A stretch of 64,000 nucleotides of DNA, taken from positions 42,164,001 through 42,228,000 of the forward strand of contig NC_133158.1 in assembly GCF_040802235.1 (NCBI RefSeq), given 5' to 3'. Shown piece after piece: positions 58,959 to 64,000 of this stretch. The notes under the pieces were generated by a model. The model was not told the DNA's origin and searched no databases. It saw nothing but the letters and a program-made list of their open reading frames with translations. The position numbers and the translations under genes were made by a program. The DNA is from Manis javanica. Taxonomy: Eukaryota > Chordata > Mammalia > Pholidota > Manidae. Position 1 is the stretch's first letter, and each line of letters opens with the position of its first letter.

Positions 58959-61400
58959 CTGAAAGAGAGAGTGAGCCTGTATGCACCCCAAATGTGGACT
59001 CAGCAGGCTTACTTAAATACGCCGCAAAATCACAAACTGTGTTGTTCCATGTTGGCACCTGCATGGGAGGCTGGTCTTAGCATGTGCAGATGTGCGGGGA
59101 GAGGCTGAGGGGCTGCCCAGAGAGTGGAGGCCTGACCGGGGCATGCTGCCAGCACACGGCTACCTTTCAGGATTGAAACGTAGTGCCCTATTAGATCAGT
59201 CAATAAAAGTATGCACTGATGAGGTTCTCACACTGCAATGTTCTGAAAACTGAGCTATTCTAGTTCTCAGAGTGTGGTGGAGGGAAGGGCCGGCTCGCCC
59301 ACGAGCAGAGGGCCCTCTCTCCCTGACACCGAAGCTGACCTGGGGGTACCACTGTGCAGGACACAGGCTGCTGCAGCCTGACTAGCAACCTGCGGTGCTG
59401 GGGGAATGTCAGGGGAGAAACACAGGTTCTCGTGAGTCAACCGAGGCCTGGAGGCTGGTGGCGCCTGGGGGAAGCTTGTGTTCCATTTCATGACTGCTCG
59501 TAGACAGGGTGGTGGTGCTGTGAGCCATCATCTGGAAAATGTGAGTGAGAAACGGGAGAAGGCTAAGGCGCCACGCTGCGTGCCCAGTCCAGCAGGGAAC
59601 ACGCTGCTCAGCTTACAGCGGGGTTTTGAAACTAGACAAGCGCCTGTCTTGACACTCGACCCTAGGATGAGGGTGTGCGTGAGGGATCCCTGGCATGCCC
59701 ACCCTGTGCCTGCACGGTGCTCTGTGCTTCAGTAATGACCTGGCTGTATCCGCGGTCCGTAAGTATCACACAGGTGCTGGACCGGTATTACTGGTAAGGA
59801 CACGGTGGCTCAGAGTGGTTAACACACATCCCCATGACACCCAGCTCATCTGGGGCAGGGCTGCGGTCAAGACTGGCCATGGCTCAGAAGCCTGTTCTCT
59901 CCATGACTCTACTTTCATTTGTAGAACTAGTGTGCACCCAACTTTCAGCAAAAGGGTTTGAGTAGTTACACAATAAGGTACAACAGAAAGGTTACCAGTT
60001 ACCAACAAAAATCTGAAAATAACTTTTAATTTAAAACCAGCATCTCCTACAGGACAGCTGGCAGGGATCTTTTGCGATGGCTCTGGGAGTTCGGGCCTGG
60101 GCTTCACGTTCTCCAGTGGCTCCAGGGTTTCTGCAGCCCCACCTGCACCTGGGCACCAGCAGGACTTCCTGTTCCAAAGCAGGAGCTCTCCTAAGTTCCT
60201 TCCTTTCTGTGACGGGGTTCCAAGGTCCAGGTGCCCAGCCTTCATTTCCAGCCCTGCCCAATAGCAAAGGGGCCCTGGGTCTGAGCTCCCCCTGGCTTTC
60301 TCCCCGAGGCGGGCGCTCCTGAAGCCTGTGTTGTCTGCTATGGGACACTCACTGGCTCCTCTGACTATCAGCCCCCATGGGCAGGCACCTAGGTTTCTAA
60401 GTGTGGTCCACAAGGCCTGGCCACAGTGCCAGCCTGCGCGTGCTGCCCCACGTGGGCAGTGTATGCTCCCTCCCCTCTCCACCTGCTTCTGCTCTCAGCT
60501 CTGCTTTGCTGCCCTCTGTGGCTCACCAAGTCAGAACACAGCTCCCACATGTTTTTTGAAAGCCCCGCAGATTCTCTACTGAGGCAGCCCATGAACTTAA
60601 CAAAAGGAAAATTGAAAGCAGCCAGGAATCCCCCTGGCGCACACGTCCCCCACCCCATTTGGAATAACTTTCTCCCTGGATCTCCTTGGCACCCTGATCT
60701 CATCCGAGGGCCCCCGGCAGCAGGTACTGTGCGTGCTTACTAGCCTGGAGTCAGGGCCAGCTGCCTTGCCAAGGACCAGCACACCCGATTTTGAAACAAA
60801 GCACAAGTCCAGTGTGTGGACACCAGCTTCCTGCCTCGAGGGGTGGCTTCTGGTTCTCTGCCTGTGTCTCTGCACACTCCCCTTCGTGCTCCTTCCCCAT
60901 TAGCACACATACTCCATCGGGCCGGGTCTGTCCTCCTGAAAGCACTTTAAGGGGTAAGGAGAACTACGCGGGCTCACCAGGCCACAGAGCAGAACTCAGG
61001 GACGGTGTCTTCAAGGACTCCCACTCAGGGGTTTCAGGGGCCAGTGGGTGGCCAGGGAGGCCTGGGGAGGGACTGGGCCATGGGTGCAGGCCCAGTGGAG
61101 CCAGAGTTTCTGGTTTTTCAAGTGAAGATGGGAACCTCTATTTGTGAGATTTGTGAATTTCTTCATGTAGACAACTAATTAAAAAAAATTTTTAAGTACG
61201 GTATGAGAGGCAGACAAAACACACAGCCTCCTTCAGTCCTGCACCACCTGCTCGTGCCTTCCTGCTCGGGTTGTGGGCTCCCACCCTGAGGACTGTGTAG
61301 CCACGGCTCCTTCTCTGAGCTGGATGGCCAGCACACCAGTGTCTCCTCACAGGAGGCACAGATGTCCCTTTAGAAGCTCCTCCCAGGCACAGGTACTCAC
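58959..61400 (-). other. SLC37A1: SLC37A1 intron of 2.4 kb
   Basis: No named repeat recognised. The 238-codon minus-strand frame at 59766-60482 has no domain or splice support. Confidence 0.65.
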
Positions 61401-61529
61401 GGGGATCCTCAGGGCGCCTGTAAAGCTGATGGCGGCCATGCCCCCGCCGTCGGCCGGGAGGACGATGATGTGGTTCTGATGTGCAGAGCGCGTTCCATCC
61501 GAAAGGAGTAAGCATTGCATCTCGGGGTC
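61401..61529 (-). CDS. SLC37A1: SLC37A1 exon, central loop
   Basis: Acceptor 'gtccaccccag', donor 'gtgagtac'. 43 codons, phase 0 at both ends: DPEMQCLLLSDGTRSAHQNH, then IIVLPADGGG, then MAAISFTGALRIP. This is the cytoplasmic loop between the two bundles. It is the least conserved part, but DPEMQCLLLSDG and AAISFTGAL-IP match SLC37A1. Confidence 0.93.
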
Positions 61530-61699
61530 CTGGGGTGGACGCCACCAGGAAGAAAGCAGACGAGAGGTGTTGCCAGGGGGTCCTGGTGAGGCCAGGCTTC
61601 CTCAGGACTCATTTGCTCCACTAACTGCCTGGGGGGCATCATGGGTAACATTCCCGCCACAGCCATCGTTTTACAATCATGAGCATTCACTAACTGGAA

Positions 61700-62147
61700 C
61701 TAACTGAAAACATGCACAGCCCTGACTCAGCAATTCTAGGAAACCAAAAAAATAACTGGAAAAGTAGAAAAATGCTTATATGATAAAATGAATGTCATGC
61801 CACCATTGAGAAAAATTCGTAAAGTATATCCATATAAATGATACATCTTGCAGTTGTAAAAAAAAAGTTTGTGAGATTTTTCATGACATGGGAAAATGCT
61901 TATGACATATTAAATAGTAGGCAACATTCAAAACTGCATTTCATTACGATCTCAAAGAATGTTTAAATATTTACCTAGAGAACCAGGTAACTAGAAGATC
62001 TATTTATAGCAAAACAGAAGCTAAATTCTAAACCAACAGTGGTTATCACCAAGCAGAGGAACTATGTGTAATTTTAAGGAAATGTCAATAAATTCTTTAT
62101 ACAATCCTATTTTTTTTAAGGAGTTCACAGTGGACATATGTTATTAG
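61700..62147. mobile_element. Ancient AT-rich repeat, probably L1-derived
   Basis: 'aacagtggttatcaccaagc', 'ttttcatgacatgggaaaat' and 'attaaatagtaggcaacatt' are words seen in 3' parts of old L1 copies. Family and strand are uncertain. Confidence 0.35.
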
Positions 62148-62169
62148 TAACATTATTTTAATAATGTTA
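62148..62169. repeat. Perfect palindrome, 10-base arms
   Basis: taacattatt and aataatgtta separated by two T residues. Confidence 0.9.
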
Positions 62170-62203
62170 TAAACCAGTTCTAATTTAATAAACCAGTTCT
62201 AAT
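62169..62203. repeat. Direct repeat of 16 bases
   Basis: ataaaccagttctaat at 62169-62184 and again at 62188-62203, identical, immediately beside the palindrome. Confidence 0.9.
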
Positions 62204-63891
62204 ACTTTGTAAATGCCAATTCTAGACATTCTTAAAGGACAAAGGTTGTCTTCATTAAAGCAAAGAACAGCGGTCCCCAACCCAGTGGGGTGTTAAGTCA
62301 GCACAAGGAAGATCTAACAATGTTCTTCATCAGTGAACTATGAAGTTTGAGGACTTGAAATGTTTCTATGTGGTTCAGACTTTACACAAATCAAACAGGT
62401 TTTATTGTATTTATCTCACTGTAACCCATGCAAGTTGCATTTGAAAAGCAGTTAAAAAAGAAAATGATAAGGCATGGCTGCATCCCTCTCTCCATACTTA
62501 GACCTCTCTTCCAGTGAAAAGTGGGAACTGAGAAGCTGGGGGTCAGGTTACAGTACCTACAGCACAGAGCGTGCTCAGCACCCTGTGCCATACCCCTTGG
62601 GCGCCCACTATTCCGATGGCCTTCTGATGGACATATTCTCATTTAACCATATACTCGGATGTTTCAGAATGAAGATAACAAGCCCTCAGTGGGAAAGCAT
62701 AATTCCTCCCTAATGATAATTCCAGAAAGGCACATGAAAACAGAGAAGTATGCTTTGCTTTTGGAAGTGAACTTTTTGCTCATGAGCTATGCTGGCCATC
62801 CAGTTTAGGAGACTCAACCAATAGTTTTCACCCCTGCTGCACACTGACGTCCCTGGGGCTGAGAGAGAGCTGGGTGCCCAGGCTGTACCCAAGCACTGAG
62901 GGCAGCCTCTGGGGGCAGACCCCAGGCAGTCCAACCTGCAGCCGAGGCTGAAATGGCAGGACATGGTTTTAAACATTAAGTAGGCGGACGAGCAGTTGAA
63001 ATGCAGCCAGATAGAGAGAGAAAATTAAAGCGAAAAGATTCCTCTTTGGCAGGAGACTCTGACAGTAGGAACTGCAGGTCCAGCACAGCACCCCCAGTCA
63101 CACCCCTGGGTCACCGTCACAGCCCTCCTGTGCTCTGGGAGGTGCTGCAGGGGCTGCCCGCTGGCTGGTGGAAGCTGCTGCTGGCCCTTTCACACCTTAG
63201 CTAAGGGGCTGCTGCACACCCACGCTTTTATGTCTGGGGGTGGGGGTGGGGGCTCTTGGCCACCAAATCCCAGTTGTTTGCAGTGTTTAGAGGAAACAGG
63301 GAAATTTGAGGCTCGAGTGGCTTCTCCAAAACAATTCATGGGCACAAGGCTACCGCCTCATTCTTGAGCCAAAGAATCACTGGGCAGCCCAGGACGCAGG
63401 AAATCTGTGCCCTGAGCTCCACAGGACCTGGCAGGATCTGTGGGGCCTTTAGCAGGGGCAGGACCTTGTCAGCCAGGGCACCCATGCCCAGGTATGCACT
63501 GCCAAAGGGCTGAAGGGCTCTGTGCCATTAAAACACACGCAGGGGTGGGGGTGGGAGCATAATAATGCCCGTGCCTCTGGTGCTGCCTGCAGCTGCCCTG
63601 GGAGGAAGGCCCTCCCCATCAGGCTGCTGTGGAGTTCCACTCCCACTGGGATGCCGGGGGTAACCTGCAGCATTGCACAGCCCCGCCGGGCTCATGAAGT
63701 GCGCTGAGCCTCAGTCCATCAGAAAGGTCCTCAGAGAAGCCAAGGATGATGAGGATGCGTGACTACAAAGGCGACACATCTCACCCACCCCCAAGACAAG
63801 CATCACGCGGACCACAAGCCCTGGGAAAGGGGCCACCACAGGGCTACATGACACACAGCCTCTTTCTCTTTGTTCTCATGGGTTTCCTCAC

Positions 63892-63962
63892 CTGTACCTG
63901 TACTCTTCTGGTTAAGTCCTTGAGGGTCCGGCCAGATGCACAAGAGAGATCAGCAGGACTTT
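63892..63962 (-). CDS. SLC37A1: Probable SLC37A1 exon, start of central loop
   Basis: Acceptor 'ccgctgcttttcag', donor 'gtgaggaa'. 2 bases + 23 codons: (x)AA, then SPADLSCASGRTLKDLTRRV followed by QVQ, ending in phase 0, which fits the next exon. It aligns with the human loop that begins EHPNDVRCSS and ends NRLRLQKQ at both ends (P, D, C and S in register; a basic/Gln-rich end), but it would be about seven codons shorter and lacks the expected His. An alternative donor lies 6 bases upstream (gtacag). Could be coincidental. Confidence 0.45.
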
Positions 63963-64000
63963 CTGAAAAGCAGCGGTGACTGGGGGCTGGGTGACGCCCA
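63963..64000 (-). other. SLC37A1: SLC37A1 intron end, gene continues beyond window
   Basis: The C/T-bearing acceptor region of the probable loop exon. The upstream exons for TM1-TM6 and the promoter are not in the window. Confidence 0.4.

Larger units (their letters stand above)
61530..63891 (-). other. SLC37A1: SLC37A1 intron of 2.4 kb
   Basis: Contains an old L1-like stretch (about 61700-62147), a palindrome and a direct repeat (62148-62203). A short coding exon for the variable loop could hide here; I did not find one. Confidence 0.55.
41095..64000 (-). other. SLC37A1: SLC37A1 gene, 3' half (runs off the window)
   Basis: Eleven coding segments on the minus strand, from 63962 down to 42027, join in frame to the C-terminal half (about 272 residues) of SLC37A1, a 12-helix major-facilitator transporter of the ER membrane. 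The family exchanges glucose-6-phosphate and related sugar phosphates for phosphate. What is seen: a cytoplasmic-loop segment, then six hydrophobic segments (TM7-TM12), the SDRLEKR loop between TM8 and TM9, and a short polar tail. All introns inferred are GT-AG, and the exon phases match from one exon to the next. No stops or frameshifts were found in the coding segments, so the gene looks intact. The choice of SLC37A1 over paralogues SLC37A2-A4 rests on segments such as KAGELSTLFDVGGIF and SCPGSATGDQMP, recalled from the human protein. The 5' exons and promoter lie beyond base 64000. Confidence 0.93.

Noticed and set aside
59766-60482. 238-codon minus-strand frame within an SLC37A1 intron
   Set aside because: The SLC37A1 splice chain passes from 61401 to 58958 in phase without it, and the translation has no transporter-like or other recognised features.

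Overview
This window is nuclear DNA of a placental mammal. It has a split protein-coding gene with GT-AG introns, eutherian-wide ancient repeats (MIR, L2, MLT/MST-type LTRs, ERV-L, Tigger1, old L1) and one younger L1 family. There is no bacterial or viral gene organisation. The younger L1 copies (881-1523, 13228-13310, 23222-24606) share a 3' end that I associate from memory with pangolins. I see no lineage-specific tRNA- or 7SL-derived SINE, which fits that guess, but the species call is an inference and other laurasiatherians or xenarthrans are not excluded.

Right-hand part (about 41.1-64.0 kb, minus strand): the 3' half of SLC37A1, the sugar-phosphate/phosphate exchanger of the ER membrane. 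Ten coding segments are clear and an eleventh is likely. They join in frame with consensus splice sites into roughly the last 272 residues of a protein of about 530 residues: the variable central loop, transmembrane segments 7-12 and the C-terminus. The last four residues come from a separate terminal exon at 42027-42042, which also carries the 3'UTR and an AATAAA signal. The 5' half of the gene lies beyond base 64000. The 4.4-kb intron at 51141-55500 holds a nearly complete, decayed Tigger1 DNA transposon.

Left-hand part (1 to about 41.1 kb): intergenic DNA downstream of SLC37A1. In human the next gene in this direction is PDE9A; I found no exon of it. The region holds ancient repeats, a nested L1 insertion with a perfect 15-base target duplication, an 83-base L1 stub with its own target duplication, a probable solitary retroviral LTR near 3.7-4.0 kb, an ERV-L pol remnant near 29.4-31.5 kb, a possible second LTR near 37.3-37.7 kb, a G-rich minisatellite with a unit of about 38 bases at 36130-36460, and a recent 37-base tandem duplication at 24971. 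Most open frames here are chance frames in GC-rich or repetitive DNA.

I found no undescribed gene system. The items most worth checking are the SLC37A1 terminal-exon and loop-exon structure, the repeat chronology (nested L1, Tigger1) and the minisatellite.
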